From an uncultured Clostridia bacterium (GTDB taxonomy: Bacteria; Bacillota; Clostridia; Oscillospirales; Ruminococcaceae), in NCBI GenBank assembly GCA_947627905.1, contig CANQXX010000011.1, positions 1 to 49,886 on the forward strand: a stretch of 49,886 nucleotides of DNA, given 5' to 3'. Below the pieces are notes generated by a model. That model was not told the origin of the DNA and did not search any database. It was given only the letters and a program-made list of their open reading frames with translations. The translations under genes were made by a program, and so were the position numbers. This document shows positions 8,226 to 16,999 of the stretch, piece after piece. Each line of letters starts with the position of its first letter. The first letter of the stretch is position 1.

Positions 8226-8305
8226 TTCCGGCACCTTCCTTTTCCATAAACTCGCTGTAGACAGGCGGCGCCAAGCGCACTTAAACAAGCCTGCAACATG
8301 CGGCA
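8226..8305 (-). ncRNA. Probable L21 leader (autoregulatory 5' UTR)
   Basis: The 80-base untranslated region between the predicted transcription start and rplU can fold: GCAGGC pairs with GCCTGT around an inner GCGC-TTG-GCGC hairpin. Rfam describes an L21 leader at this position in Firmicutes, thought to bind L21. The assignment rests on position and visible stems; a covariance-model search (cmsearch with the Rfam L21 leader model) would decide. Confidence 0.6.
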
Positions 8306-8311
8306 ATAAAT

Positions 8312-8340
8312 ATTATATCATGGCTGCTTATATTTGTCAA
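8312..8340 (-). promoter_or_regulatory. Consensus sigma-A promoter of rplU-rpmA
   Basis: Perfect TTGACA (8340-8335), 17-base spacer and perfect TATAAT (8317-8312) on the minus strand, as expected for a ribosomal protein operon. Confidence 0.92.
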
Positions 8341-8358
8341 GCATTTTTTCAAATTTTT

Positions 8359-8994
8359 TTACATCATTTCTGAAATATCCACAATAAACCTATCGGCTTC
8401 TTCCTTAATACGTTCCATGTCTCCGGCAGAATATCTGTCATAAACGCCGATCGCAGTCATTCCTGCCTTCTTTGCACTGATAATACCGTTAAGTACGTCC
8501 TCAAAAACAACACATTCACTTGGCTTAGCGTTGATCTTTGATGCTGCTAAAAGATAAACGTCCGGAAAATCCTTGCTTTTTCCTGCTTCGTCTGTTGTGC
8601 AGAATGCGTCAAAATACTCATAAACCTTGTTGCGCATAAGAACAGGCTTGTATAGTATCTCCGGAGAAGCCGTTGCTAATGCTATCTTTATCCCTTTGTT
8701 TTTAAGAAGATCAAAATATTCATGGACATGAGCTTTAAGGATAATATTTTTCTGATACTCTTGTACAGCAAGGTCATTGAACTCTTTTATAAGCTCCTCT
8801 GTACTTTCTTTGACCCCAAGTTTATGCATTTCTTCCGCAGCGTTTTCATACGTCATGGAAGAAAGTTTTTCCGCAAAATCATCCGAACAAGGTATTCCCC
8901 TTTTATTCAGAATTATCTTGTCGATCTTTGCCCAAACCGTGTTGGAATCAATAATAGTTCCGTCAAGATCAAAAATTGCCGCTGAAAAATTCAT
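8359..8994 (-). CDS. HAD-superfamily phosphatase, beta-phosphoglucomutase-like
   Basis: 211 residues. Motif I is FDLDGTIIDS near the N terminus (nucleophile and acid Asp), motif II the Ser/Thr in ALATAS, motif III a Lys in the AGKSKD region, and motif IV VFEDVLNGI. The helical cap between motifs I and II places it with subfamily I phosphatases such as beta-phosphoglucomutase or phosphoglycolate phosphatase. The substrate is unknown. It lies 23 bases downstream of mutS2 and is probably the last gene of that transcript, although rplU has its own promoter right after it. Confidence 0.9.
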   Translation of the reverse strand: MNFSAAIFDLDGTIIDSNTVWAKIDKIILNKRGIPCSDDFAEKLSSMTYENAAEEMHKLGVKESTEELIKEFNDLAVQEYQKNIILKAHVHEYFDLLKNKGIKIALATASPEILYKPVLMRNKVYEYFDAFCTTDEAGKSKDFPDVYLLAASKINAKPSECVVFEDVLNGIISAKKAGMTAIGVYDRYSAGDMERIKEEADRFIVDISEMM

Positions 8995-9017
8995 GTAATA
9001 TCACCTATAGGCTGAAT

Positions 9018-11393
9018 TTATTTGAGTTCTACTATCGTAACACCGTCCTCACCTTCGCCGAAAACTCCGGCACGGTAGCTTTTTACGGACGGATGATTTT
9101 TAAGATGCCGCTGTATTCCCTGTCGGAGCGTTCCCGTTCCTTTTCCATGGATTATAGTGACGATACCAATTCCGGAAAGAACAGCATTATCAATGAACAT
9201 ATCTACTTCATGTATTCCCTCGTCAACAGCATGACCTCTTATATCAAGCTCCATAGATGAAGAACGTTCCATTTTTCCTTTAACACCTTTGGTGGATACT
9301 TTCTTATTCTGATATGTCACCTTTTCAGGCTCTATGAGGCGCAATTTCTTTATGCTTATCTTTGTTTTCATTATTCCGGACTGAACAAATACCATTCCCG
9401 AAGCATCCGGATCGCTTGCAAGTATCCCTTTTTTGTTGATGTCGATTATCATAACATTATCTCCTCTTTTGAACGGGCGAGGAGGAACATATTCTTTATG
9501 TTCTGCGGCTATGATAGGATTGGCGGTATCAAACATCTTATTAAGTGCAGATCTGTTTTTGGAACGTGCATTTGCGGCAAGCTGGGAAAAATTTTCTTTG
9601 TCTTTTTGCTTTTTGATCTCATTCAGCTCGTCCATGAGGGCGTCTGCCTGCATACGGCAGCTTTCGACAATGCGCATAGCCTGTGTTCTTGCTTTAGCTA
9701 TCTCGTCTTCTTTTCTGCTATTGAGATATTCAAGCTCTTTTTCAAGCTCGGCAAGTTTTTTCTCGTTTTCCTTTCTGAGAGATTCAGCTTCTGTGTTTTT
9801 CTTTTCAAGTTCGAGCCGGGACGCTTCAAGCCTTGCTATAACTTCTTCAAAGCGTTGATTTTCTGTAGAAATGAGATCATTTGCCTTGGTTATGATATTT
9901 TCAGGCATTCCCAGCTTTGCAGAAATGGAAAATGCGTTCGATTTGCCTGGAGAGCCTATTATCAGCCTGTAAGTAGGCTGCATGGCTGCCATGTCAAATT
10001 CACATGAAGCATTTTCTATACCTTCACTTTCTATGGCATATAGCTTGAGCTCCTGATAATGTGTTGTAACAAGCAGTTTACTTCCTCTGCTTTTCAATTC
10101 ATCAATGATAGAAACGGCAAGTGCGGCGCCCTCTATAGGATCTGTGCCTGAACCCAGTTCATCGAGCAATATCAAAGAGTCGCTGTCAGCCTTGCCAAGT
10201 ATCTCTACAACGCTGCTCATATGAGAAGAAAATGTAGAAAGGCTGTCCTCAATGCTTTGCCTGTCGCCTATATCTGCAAGTATGTTCCTGAAAACAGATA
10301 TATGACTTCCGTCTCCTGCCGGGATAAGAAGTCCGCACATAGTCATAGCTGTAAGCAGTCCGGTCGTTTTTAACAATACCGTCTTTCCGCCGGTGTTAGG
10401 ACCGGTAACGATAAGCGCCTGATAATCATATCCAAGTTTTATATCGACGGGAACGACTTTGTCTTTGTCAATAAGCGGATGACGTGCTTTTTTTATGTCT
10501 ATTCGTCCGTCATTGGAAATTTCAGGTTCGCTTGCACGCATTTTTGCAGCAAGGTTTGATTTAGCAAAATAAAGGTTAAGTTCTGTACATATAAGATAGC
10601 TTTCGGATATCGCATCCGCCCTTGCTGCACATTCCGCACTAAATTCAGCAATGATCCGCTCAATTTCTTCCTGTTCCTCGCCCTGAAGAACTCGTATCTC
10701 GTTGTTTGCTTCTACTACTGATATAGGCTCTATAAAGTAAGTAGCGCCGCTTGACGAGGCAGCATGGACTAACCCTTGTATATTTCCTTTATGCTCGGCT
10801 TTTACAGGAATAACATATCTGCCGTTTCGCATAGTAACTATATTTTCCTGCAAAGATCTCTGCACATCTGAATTTTTTATCAATTCATCAAGGCTTGCAT
10901 GGATCTTTGCGCCTGCCTGCGCGATCTTACGGCGTATGCCGGCAAGTGCGGGACTTGCCGTATCGGCAATTTCATCTTCCGATAAAATTGAATCCTTTAT
11001 TTTGTCCTCAAGATACTTGTCCGGAGAGAGAGAGGCAAATAATTCGTCAAGGAGAGTAACTTCCTCTCCTCTGGACTTGTTCCAGTCGGAAAGTATCCTT
11101 ATCTGATAAAGCATCTGAGCAATATCAAGAAGTTCTCTTAAAGTCAGGCTTGCTCCGGATCTTGCCCTGCTGAGCGATCCGCGGACGTCTTTAAATGCTG
11201 TAAATGCAGGAGTTCCGTATTTAACAGACAGATCAAATGCTTGAGCAGTCTTTTTCACCTCACGTTTTACTATATCAATATCCGTTTCAGGCTCTATAGA
11301 AAGCGCAGCTTCCCGTGAACGTTCATTGGAAGTTTCATCTGCCAGCATTTCAAGTATTTTATGTAATTCAAGTGTTTCATAATATTTATTCAT
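9018..11393 (-). CDS. mutS2: MutS2 endonuclease/ATPase
   Basis: 791 residues, full length. Core domains at about 1-320, Walker A GPNTGGKT (331-338), Walker B LILLDELGSGTD (407-418), a KE-rich coiled coil (about 515-615), and a C-terminal Smr nuclease domain starting LDIRGH (about 715-791) with HGKGTGTLR. It has no mismatch-recognition domain, as expected for MutS2. The family is linked to suppression of recombination and, in B. subtilis, to collided-ribosome rescue. It lies 50 bases downstream of recO. Confidence 0.97.
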   Translation of the reverse strand: MNKYYETLELHKILEMLADETSNERSREAALSIEPETDIDIVKREVKKTAQAFDLSVKYGTPAFTAFKDVRGSLSRARSGASLTLRELLDIAQMLYQIRILSDWNKSRGEEVTLLDELFASLSPDKYLEDKIKDSILSEDEIADTASPALAGIRRKIAQAGAKIHASLDELIKNSDVQRSLQENIVTMRNGRYVIPVKAEHKGNIQGLVHAASSSGATYFIEPISVVEANNEIRVLQGEEQEEIERIIAEFSAECAARADAISESYLICTELNLYFAKSNLAAKMRASEPEISNDGRIDIKKARHPLIDKDKVVPVDIKLGYDYQALIVTGPNTGGKTVLLKTTGLLTAMTMCGLLIPAGDGSHISVFRNILADIGDRQSIEDSLSTFSSHMSSVVEILGKADSDSLILLDELGSGTDPIEGAALAVSIIDELKSRGSKLLVTTHYQELKLYAIESEGIENASCEFDMAAMQPTYRLIIGSPGKSNAFSISAKLGMPENIITKANDLISTENQRFEEVIARLEASRLELEKKNTEAESLRKENEKKLAELEKELEYLNSRKEDEIAKARTQAMRIVESCRMQADALMDELNEIKKQKDKENFSQLAANARSKNRSALNKMFDTANPIIAAEHKEYVPPRPFKRGDNVMIIDINKKGILASDPDASGMVFVQSGIMKTKISIKKLRLIEPEKVTYQNKKVSTKGVKGKMERSSSMELDIRGHAVDEGIHEVDMFIDNAVLSGIGIVTIIHGKGTGTLRQGIQRHLKNHPSVKSYRAGVFGEGEDGVTIVELK

Positions 11394-11443
11394 AATTTTT
11401 TATGCTTCGTTATTATCAAGCATTTTCTCCTTTCGGTCATACG

Positions 11444-12235
11444 TCAGGACTTTTCTTCAGCTGCCATCAAATCGTTTCTGTCACAGACCTGTTTGTAAAA
11501 TTCAAGTGCTTTAAAATTTCTGTTAAGACGTGAAATAATATATTTTTCGGTTATTTCGTTAAGCTGTTCAAGCGCTGTTTCTCCTATGTGGAAATTGAAG
11601 ATCCTTTTCATTTCTGCAAGACAGATAAATCTTAGCGTGTGAAGAACAGTCTTTGAAACTCTAATATGATAATAATTCTCTTCAAAATCCCTGCGTTCAA
11701 AATGCTCACCGCACAGCAGACAGCAAAGATCGACCATAAAGTACATTTCATCGGCTTCATATTTATAGCAGTCACGGCAGCCTATCAGCTGAGGGAGCAG
11801 ACCTGTCTCACTCATAAAACGCATTTCAAATACGCTCTTTATAAATTCACAGGTCCTGAGATCCTCAGAAAGAAAGTGCAGCGAATTGAGCAGAAGGCTC
11901 ATTATATCCTTTGCAGTCTGACCTGTAGTAACGCAGTATCTTACGATCTCGGCAAAATATTCAGCAAGAGCAAGTTTTTTGATATCCAGTCTTATGCCGT
12001 AAAATACCCGTACCAGCTCGCTGCTGTTAAGATAATATCTGTCATTCCTTTTGCTGAAACAGAATTTTGCGTAAGCAAAAAGCTGTGTAGACGAATTGCT
12101 TTTGCCAAGGATCTTCCTTGCGCCTTTTACGCATATTTCGATAACACCATATTCTGCCGTAAGAACATCAATAAATTTATCATTTTCACCGTAATTGCGT
12201 TCCGCTATTACAAGCCCCATTGCCGTCATCAGCAT
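11444..12235 (-). CDS. recO: DNA repair protein RecO
   Basis: 263 residues. N-terminal OB fold (about 1-80, with GLVIAERNYGENDKF), helical middle, and a zinc-binding segment with CRDC followed by CCLLC (about 158-183). RecO helps load RecA on SSB-coated DNA in the RecFOR pathway. ATG at 12235 follows GGAG with nine bases between, and a second ATG at 12229 is possible. The start lies inside the end of the yqzL-like gene (50-base overlap), so translation may be coupled. The era-yqzL-recO order is conserved in Firmicutes. Confidence 0.94.
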   Translation of the reverse strand: MLMTAMGLVIAERNYGENDKFIDVLTAEYGVIEICVKGARKILGKSNSSTQLFAYAKFCFSKRNDRYYLNSSELVRVFYGIRLDIKKLALAEYFAEIVRYCVTTGQTAKDIMSLLLNSLHFLSEDLRTCEFIKSVFEMRFMSETGLLPQLIGCRDCYKYEADEMYFMVDLCCLLCGEHFERRDFEENYYHIRVSKTVLHTLRFICLAEMKRIFNFHIGETALEQLNEITEKYIISRLNRNFKALEFYKQVCDRNDLMAAEEKS

Positions 12236-12359
12236 TGGAATGTTCTCCTTTTATATTAGAAAAGAATTTTGTTGGTATCCCTTTATAATCAAGGTAATCC
12301 ATAACACGTCCGCTGAGTTCAAATTTATTCCATTTGTTTTCATCATAGCTATCTATCAT
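12186..12359 (-). CDS. yqzL: YqzL-like small protein, 57 aa
   Basis: A short conserved gene often lies between era and recO in Firmicutes. The N-terminal half (KWNKFELSGRVMDYLDYK) has the aromatic-then-Gly-then-Tyr-Leu pattern of YqzL; the second half is polar and overlaps recO by 50 bases in another frame, so only the first half is likely under constraint. The ATG at 12359 is chosen because GGAGG lies eight bases upstream; a longer reading to 12374 starts at an ATG immediately before that site. Function is unknown. Confidence 0.72.
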   Translation of the reverse strand: MIDSYDENKWNKFELSGRVMDYLDYKGIPTKFFSNIKGEHSNADDGNGACNSGTQLR

Positions 12360-12416
12360 AGTAAGTACCTCCATGACATTCTGAAAGTCATTACTATAAT
12401 TATTGCCGCTTGTAAA

Positions 12417-13331
12417 CTACATATTAGTGGAATTATTTGATAACCCGAAATTGCGTATAAGATTTTCCTTATTTCGCCAATCTTCTTTTACTTTTACCCA
12501 ACATTGAAGATTGACCTTTATTTCAAAGAAACTTTCCAGTTCTTCACGGGCAAGCTGACCTATTTTTTTCAGCATAGAACCGTTTTTCCCTATTACCATT
12601 CCCTTATGTGATCCTCTTTCGCAATATATATCAGCAGATATATCAAGTATATCTTCACCGGCCTTGTTGACGCGTTCTTTCATTTCACCTACCATAACGG
12701 CAATACCGTGAGGAACTTCGTCGCTCATCAGCTCCAGTATCTTTTCGCGGATTATTTCCGAGGCAATTACCTGTTCATGCTGATCCGTAAAAGATGTGTC
12801 CGGAAAATAATGCGGTCCTTCCGAAGAATACTTTTTTACTTCCTCCCAGATTATGTCGATCCCGTCATTTTGCAGAACGCTTACCGGAATTATCGTTTCA
12901 AAATCATATAAGCTGCTGTATTCCGTTATTATCGGGACGAGCTTTTCCTTATCTTTAAGCAGGTCTATCTTGTTTAGTATGAGTATCACGCGGTCGTTTT
13001 TACGGAAACTGCCGATAATATTGCGTTCATTGTCATCTATTTTAGCTGTAACGTCAGAAACCATAAGTATAAGATCAACATCTGTAACAGAATCCTTTAC
13101 CGCTTTGTTCATATGCTCTCCGAGCTTGTTCTTGGAGCGGTGTACGCCCGGAGTATCCATAAAAACATATTGTGTATCTTCTTCGGTAACGATACCTGAA
13201 ATGCGCGTTCTGGTAGTCTGAGGCTTACTGCTGACGGCGGCTATCTTTTCACCTGTAAGAACATTCAGAAGCGAGGATTTTCCTGCATTGGCACGTCCTA
13301 TTATAGTAATAAATTCATTTCTTGAGCTCAT
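12417..13331 (-). CDS. era: GTPase Era, 30S ribosome maturation factor
   Basis: 304 residues. G1 is GRANAGKSS (about residues 12-20), G3 DTPGVH, G4 NKID; the C-terminal KH domain contains GMVIGKNGSMLKKIG. Era binds the 3' end of 16S rRNA and checks 30S assembly. The ATG at 13331 follows AAGGAAGG; the reading to 13373 is longer than the family. The start overlaps the end of dgkA by 17 bases. It is grouped with ybeY, another 16S rRNA maturation factor. Confidence 0.97.
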   Translation of the reverse strand: MSSRNEFITIIGRANAGKSSLLNVLTGEKIAAVSSKPQTTRTRISGIVTEEDTQYVFMDTPGVHRSKNKLGEHMNKAVKDSVTDVDLILMVSDVTAKIDDNERNIIGSFRKNDRVILILNKIDLLKDKEKLVPIITEYSSLYDFETIIPVSVLQNDGIDIIWEEVKKYSSEGPHYFPDTSFTDQHEQVIASEIIREKILELMSDEVPHGIAVMVGEMKERVNKAGEDILDISADIYCERGSHKGMVIGKNGSMLKKIGQLAREELESFFEIKVNLQCWVKVKEDWRNKENLIRNFGLSNNSTNM

Positions 13332-13800
13332 ATTTTTCCTTCCTTTTTCCGTTCGTTCCGGTCTTAAAAACAAAAATATATGCTATAGGGAATGATACTA
13401 TAAGCCCTATAAGCTGTGGTATGTTTCCGGCATAATATGCGATAATTCCTTTTATAGCGTCAATATCTCCAAAAAGTATTATTGCTGTGACAACAGCAAA
13501 GACTGCCGTTACCAACACAGCTCCCGCGGCAGCGTCCTTGGCTGCTTTTGCTGTTTTGCTGTATTCCTTTGAAGCAAGATCAACGGCGTGTTCTATTGCT
13601 GTATTTATCATTTCGCTTGCCATTACCGAAGAAAACGTTAATACAAGAAGCACATATTCCGCTTTTGACAGATCAAAAAAGAACGAAAAAGCCGTTACAT
13701 ATATTGCAGCAACAATATGAAATCTGAAATTTCTCTGCGAACGGACAGCCTCAGCTATTCCCTCACCGGCGTAAACAAAAGCCTTCAAAAAATCTTTCAT
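13315..13800 (-). CDS. dgkA: Diacylglycerol/undecaprenol kinase
   Basis: 161 residues, integral membrane kinase. The DAGK signature EMINTAIEHAVD and the AKDAAAGAVL motif are present, with three core membrane helices plus a fourth hydrophobic segment near the C terminus (about 127-147). In Gram-positive bacteria this family phosphorylates undecaprenol to recycle the cell-wall lipid carrier. It overlaps ybeY by 4 bases (ATGA) and era by 17, so all three are translationally linked. Confidence 0.93.
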   Translation of the reverse strand: MKDFLKAFVYAGEGIAEAVRSQRNFRFHIVAAIYVTAFSFFFDLSKAEYVLLVLTFSSVMASEMINTAIEHAVDLASKEYSKTAKAAKDAAAGAVLVTAVFAVVTAIILFGDIDAIKGIIAYYAGNIPQLIGLIVSFPIAYIFVFKTGTNGKRKEKYELKK

Positions 13801-14297
13801 TTTATTTCCGAGAACTCTTTGTCCCGTGTCAAGCCAAGCTCTTCAAGGATCATTTCTTCTTTTTCATGCATCCTTGCAGCTTCAAGCGGAGTAGTTTCAT
13901 GATCGTATCCAAGAAGGTGCAGCATTGAATGTACTGTAAGGAATCCGACTTCCCTTTCAAGAGAATGGTCATATATTTTTGCCTGTCTTAGAGCTGTCTC
14001 CATCGAAATAACAACATCTCCCAACAGATATGCTCCTGTTTCATTGTTGATATCATATACGCCGTTTTCTCCCAGCGGGAAGGAAAGTACATCTGTAGAC
14101 TTGTCCTTATTTCTGTAAAGTTTGTTGAGCTGCTGTATCCGTTCATTGTCAACAAAAAGAACGCTCACTTCTGCCGGGCTATCAAAATCCTCAGCAGCAA
14201 GAACAGCCTGACAGCATTTTCGTACAAGCGGTCTCAAGCCTTTAGGAAGTTTGATCTTTTTCTGCTCATTGCCTATAATTACCTTTACTTTTGGCAT
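13797..14297 (-). CDS. ybeY: Endoribonuclease YbeY
   Basis: 166 residues. The zinc site HxxxHxxGxDH is seen as HSMLHLLGYDH (about 122-132), preceded by STDVLSFPLGE. YbeY takes part in 16S rRNA 3'-end maturation and ribosome quality control. The ATG at 14297 follows AAGGA nine bases upstream; the reading to 14327 is rejected as it overlaps phoH. It starts 4 bases after the phoH stop. Confidence 0.95.
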   Translation of the reverse strand: MPKVKVIIGNEQKKIKLPKGLRPLVRKCCQAVLAAEDFDSPAEVSVLFVDNERIQQLNKLYRNKDKSTDVLSFPLGENGVYDINNETGAYLLGDVVISMETALRQAKIYDHSLEREVGFLTVHSMLHLLGYDHETTPLEAARMHEKEEMILEELGLTRDKEFSEIK

Positions 14298-14301
14298 TTT
14301 A

Positions 14302-15264
14302 TCACGTCCTTCTTTCTCTGTATGCATTTTCGTAAGCCTTTATTATATCCTGCACAAGTTTATGGCGCACAACATCTTTTTCCGTAAATCTTGTTATGCA
14401 GATATCTTCAACGTTTTTCAGTATGTGCATTGCATCAATAAGACCGGAACGCTTGCTGTCCGGAAGATCTATCTGAGTGATATCTCCGGTTATTACCATT
14501 TTACTGTTAAATCCAAGACGTGTAAGGAACATTTTTATCTGTTCCCTTGTAGTGTTCTGTGCTTCGTCAAGTATAATAAAGGAATCGTCAAGAGTTCGTC
14601 CTCTCATATACGCAAGAGGAGCGACTTCAATGCTCCCTCGTTCCATATGCTTTGCAAAGGTCTCAGCTCCGAACATATCAAAAAGAGCATCGTAAAGCGG
14701 GCGAAGATACGGATCGACCTTGTTCTGGAGATCACCCGGAAGAAATCCCAGCTTTTCTCCTGCTTCAACGGCAGGTCTTGTGAGAATGATCTTGTTTACT
14801 TCATGTGCTTTGAAAGCCTTTACCGCCATTGCAACTGCAAGGTAGGTCTTTCCTGTGCCGGCAGGACCCACTCCCATAACGATAGTATTTTTTGAGATAG
14901 CGTCCACATATTTTTTTTGACCGAGAGTTTTGGCTTTTACGGTCTTTCCTCCGGTCGTAATGCAGATACCCCCGTCGGCAAGCTCTGTTATCTGCTGCAT
15001 TGAGTTTTCATCTGCCATAGAGCTTACATACCTGATATTCTGTTCATTGATCGTTTCACCCTTTTTTATAAGTGAAATAAGCGTTTCAACGGCATATTTA
15101 GCCTTGGACACGGCTTCTTCATTCCCACTTATGCGGATATCGCTTCCGCGGTTGAGTATTGTTACACCATATTGCCTTTGGAGAAGATTGATATTTTCAT
15201 CATAGTTTCCGAAAAGAGATAAAGCATGGTCGATATTTTCAAGACCAATTACAACTTCCGCCAT
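14302..15264 (-). CDS. phoH: PhoH-like ATPase
   Basis: 320 residues, PhoH/PhoL type: a short N-terminal KH-like region followed by a P-loop ATPase with Walker A GPAGTGKT (about 131-138) and Walker B FIILDEAQN. It is thought to act on RNA; the ybeY neighbour supports a role in rRNA or mRNA processing. The ATG follows TGAGGT. It has its own promoter and a hairpin in its leader, and leads phoH-ybeY-dgkA-era-yqzL-recO-mutS2. Confidence 0.95.
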   Translation of the reverse strand: MAEVVIGLENIDHALSLFGNYDENINLLQRQYGVTILNRGSDIRISGNEEAVSKAKYAVETLISLIKKGETINEQNIRYVSSMADENSMQQITELADGGICITTGGKTVKAKTLGQKKYVDAISKNTIVMGVGPAGTGKTYLAVAMAVKAFKAHEVNKIILTRPAVEAGEKLGFLPGDLQNKVDPYLRPLYDALFDMFGAETFAKHMERGSIEVAPLAYMRGRTLDDSFIILDEAQNTTREQIKMFLTRLGFNSKMVITGDITQIDLPDSKRSGLIDAMHILKNVEDICITRFTEKDVVRHKLVQDIIKAYENAYRERRT

Positions 15265-15294
15265 TTACATACCTCATGTTATACATAAATTTGT

Positions 15295-15321
15295 AAACAT
15301 CTGTAAATTATTCAGATGTTT
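15295..15321 (-). promoter_or_regulatory. Hairpin in the phoH 5' leader
   Basis: Perfect 9-bp inverted repeat (AAACATCTG, 15295-15303, with 15313-15321) and a 9-base loop, starting about 10 bases after the predicted phoH transcription start. It is not followed by a U run in the phoH direction, so it looks like an mRNA stabiliser or protein-binding site and not a terminator. For yqfD readthrough it would sit between the two genes. Confidence 0.6.
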
Positions 15322-15336
15322 TACCTATACACAACT

Positions 15337-15365
15337 ATTATAACATATTTTTTTCGATATGAAAA
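15337..15365 (-). promoter_or_regulatory. Promoter of the phoH operon
   Basis: TTTTCA (15365-15360), a 17-base spacer and consensus TATAAT (15342-15337) on the minus strand, between yqfD and phoH. It would let the housekeeping genes be expressed independently of the upstream sporulation genes yqfC-yqfD. Confidence 0.75.
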
Positions 15366-15378
15366 GGGGTAAAAGCAA

Positions 15379-16548
15379 TTATTTTGCCATAATTTCCTGA
15401 GTTATACCTATATCGCCCTCTATCGTATATTTTACTGTTACCGTCATTTGAGTGTCTGTTTCGCTGAAAAACACTTCTTTATCAATTATGGAGATATCAT
15501 TGCCGCTATAAAAATTTTTTTCATACATTTTTATCTTATCTTCAAGTATCTGTCTGGCTTTTTCCGGCGAATATAAAATACTTTCGGTCTGATACGGGTG
15601 ATATTCCGAAATTATCATTCCTATGGGAAGTTCTATATTCAATATTCTGAAATATGAAATAGATTCATCATATTCGCACTGTCCGAAATCATTTTTCCCG
15701 ACAAAAAGCGGTATCCGCAGTCCGAACAAATTCAGATATTTTCTTGTTACTTTGTCAGAATAATTTGTTATCTCATCAACAAACGGTTGGGAAAAGGTTA
15801 CCTTTTCATTATATCTCCCTATTATTTCTCCCATAGCGTGAGCAAAATAAACCCCGCCTTTTCCATCGTCTACAGTTCCGCTTATGAGCAGATCTCCTTT
15901 TTGTACTCCGTCATAAAGCATCGGTATAAGCATTCCCATATGTACATTTTTAATATCTACTATCTGTGCGTTTTGGGAAGAAATAACATTGCACGGCGTC
16001 CGAGTTGAAACCATTTCCGGAGAAGGTTCTGTTTCACTTACTTCTGCTTCTATTATACAACCTGATGAGCGTATGCCTATCCATGCAATATCATCCGAAG
16101 ATGAAACGATCTGCCTTTCGGCGTCTCTCAGATCAATATTTGGAATGAACGCGCCAATTTTTATTCCGCAGTCGTTCAGTAAAGAAGCAATTTGCTTGTC
16201 GGTAAGCATTTCGTTTCCGTATATTTCCACCGACATAACTATATTTGAAAGGTATGCTACCATAAGGAAAGCTAAAATTATCCCTATAGATATCCCATAT
16301 CTTGCCCGGTATTTTCGTATAGTGAATATACTTCCGCGCTTTTCGGCAATACTTATCGGTATACCGCTTTTTTCAGCCATATCACATATCTGAGCAAAAC
16401 TATTGCGATATATTTTTCCATAAAGTCTGCCTTTTTTATATTTTATTTCAGAAACTTGTACTGAACTGCTTTTCAGAGCGTTTATGAATGTTTCAGGTTC
16501 GTCGGTCACAGCTTCAAATGTGATTACTCCTCTTATATTATCAAACAT
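15379..16548 (-). CDS. yqfD: Sporulation protein YqfD
   Basis: 389 residues, the usual length. An N-terminal domain of about 85 residues, one membrane segment (about 88-107), then a long extracytoplasmic part. YqfD is a conserved protein of endospore formers, of sigma-E class in B. subtilis, with poorly defined function. ATG at 16548 follows AAAGGAAG. It starts 25 bases after the yqfC stop; the yqfC-yqfD-phoH order is the standard Firmicutes arrangement. Confidence 0.93.
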   Translation of the reverse strand: MFDNIRGVITFEAVTDEPETFINALKSSSVQVSEIKYKKGRLYGKIYRNSFAQICDMAEKSGIPISIAEKRGSIFTIRKYRARYGISIGIILAFLMVAYLSNIVMSVEIYGNEMLTDKQIASLLNDCGIKIGAFIPNIDLRDAERQIVSSSDDIAWIGIRSSGCIIEAEVSETEPSPEMVSTRTPCNVISSQNAQIVDIKNVHMGMLIPMLYDGVQKGDLLISGTVDDGKGGVYFAHAMGEIIGRYNEKVTFSQPFVDEITNYSDKVTRKYLNLFGLRIPLFVGKNDFGQCEYDESISYFRILNIELPIGMIISEYHPYQTESILYSPEKARQILEDKIKMYEKNFYSGNDISIIDKEVFFSETDTQMTVTVKYTIEGDIGITQEIMAK

Positions 16549-16573
16549 TATTATTTTCTTCCTTTCAAGACTG

Positions 16574-16852
16574 TTACTTTACGCTTTCAAATTCTATTGA
16601 TGAAAATTTACCGTCAACGATTATCCCGTCGGTATTATAGTCGGATATTTTAATATTTTGTCCCCATATGCTTATTATAAGGGTCGATGTCCTGAGCTTT
16701 ACATATATGTCGTTATACTCCAGTATTTTTTGGCAGTTTTCTATTTCTAAATGATTATTGTCCGAAATGTTCATGTATGTATTGAGATATAATTTCTTTT
16801 TTATGTATTTTGAGAGCATATCATCATATTTGTCTTTTATTTTTCTGCCCAT
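16574..16852 (-). CDS. yqfC: Sporulation protein YqfC
   Basis: 92 residues, YabP/YqfC family: a small beta-rich protein with the family-like ILEYNDIYVKLRT and LIISIWGQNIKI stretches. It is found in endospore formers next to yqfD. The ATG follows GGAAGGAG. The 147-base gap to ylbJ holds divergent start signals. Confidence 0.9.
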   Translation of the reverse strand: MGRKIKDKYDDMLSKYIKKKLYLNTYMNISDNNHLEIENCQKILEYNDIYVKLRTSTLIISIWGQNIKISDYNTDGIIVDGKFSSIEFESVK

Positions 16853-16916
16853 TGACAGCCTTCTCCTTCCATTTGAAATAAAAATGCTTTGTCTTTTTTT
16901 AAATCAATTACTAAAA

Positions 16917-16945
16917 TTATATTACCGTATTTTTTTTCATATACT
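16917..16945 (+). promoter_or_regulatory. Sigma-E-like promoter of ylbJ
   Basis: TTATATT (16917-16923), a 14-base spacer and CATATACT (16938-16945) match the B. subtilis sigma-E consensus KMATATT-N14-CATACANT at six of seven bases in each element. YlbJ belongs to the sigma-E regulon in B. subtilis, so the match is functionally sensible. An alternative sigma-A -10 (TATAAT, 16947-16952) lies next to it but lacks a good -35. Confidence 0.55.
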
Positions 16946-16999
16946 TTATAATGGAAATTGACAGGTAATATTTTTAAAAAGGAAGGAAAGATATGCAGA

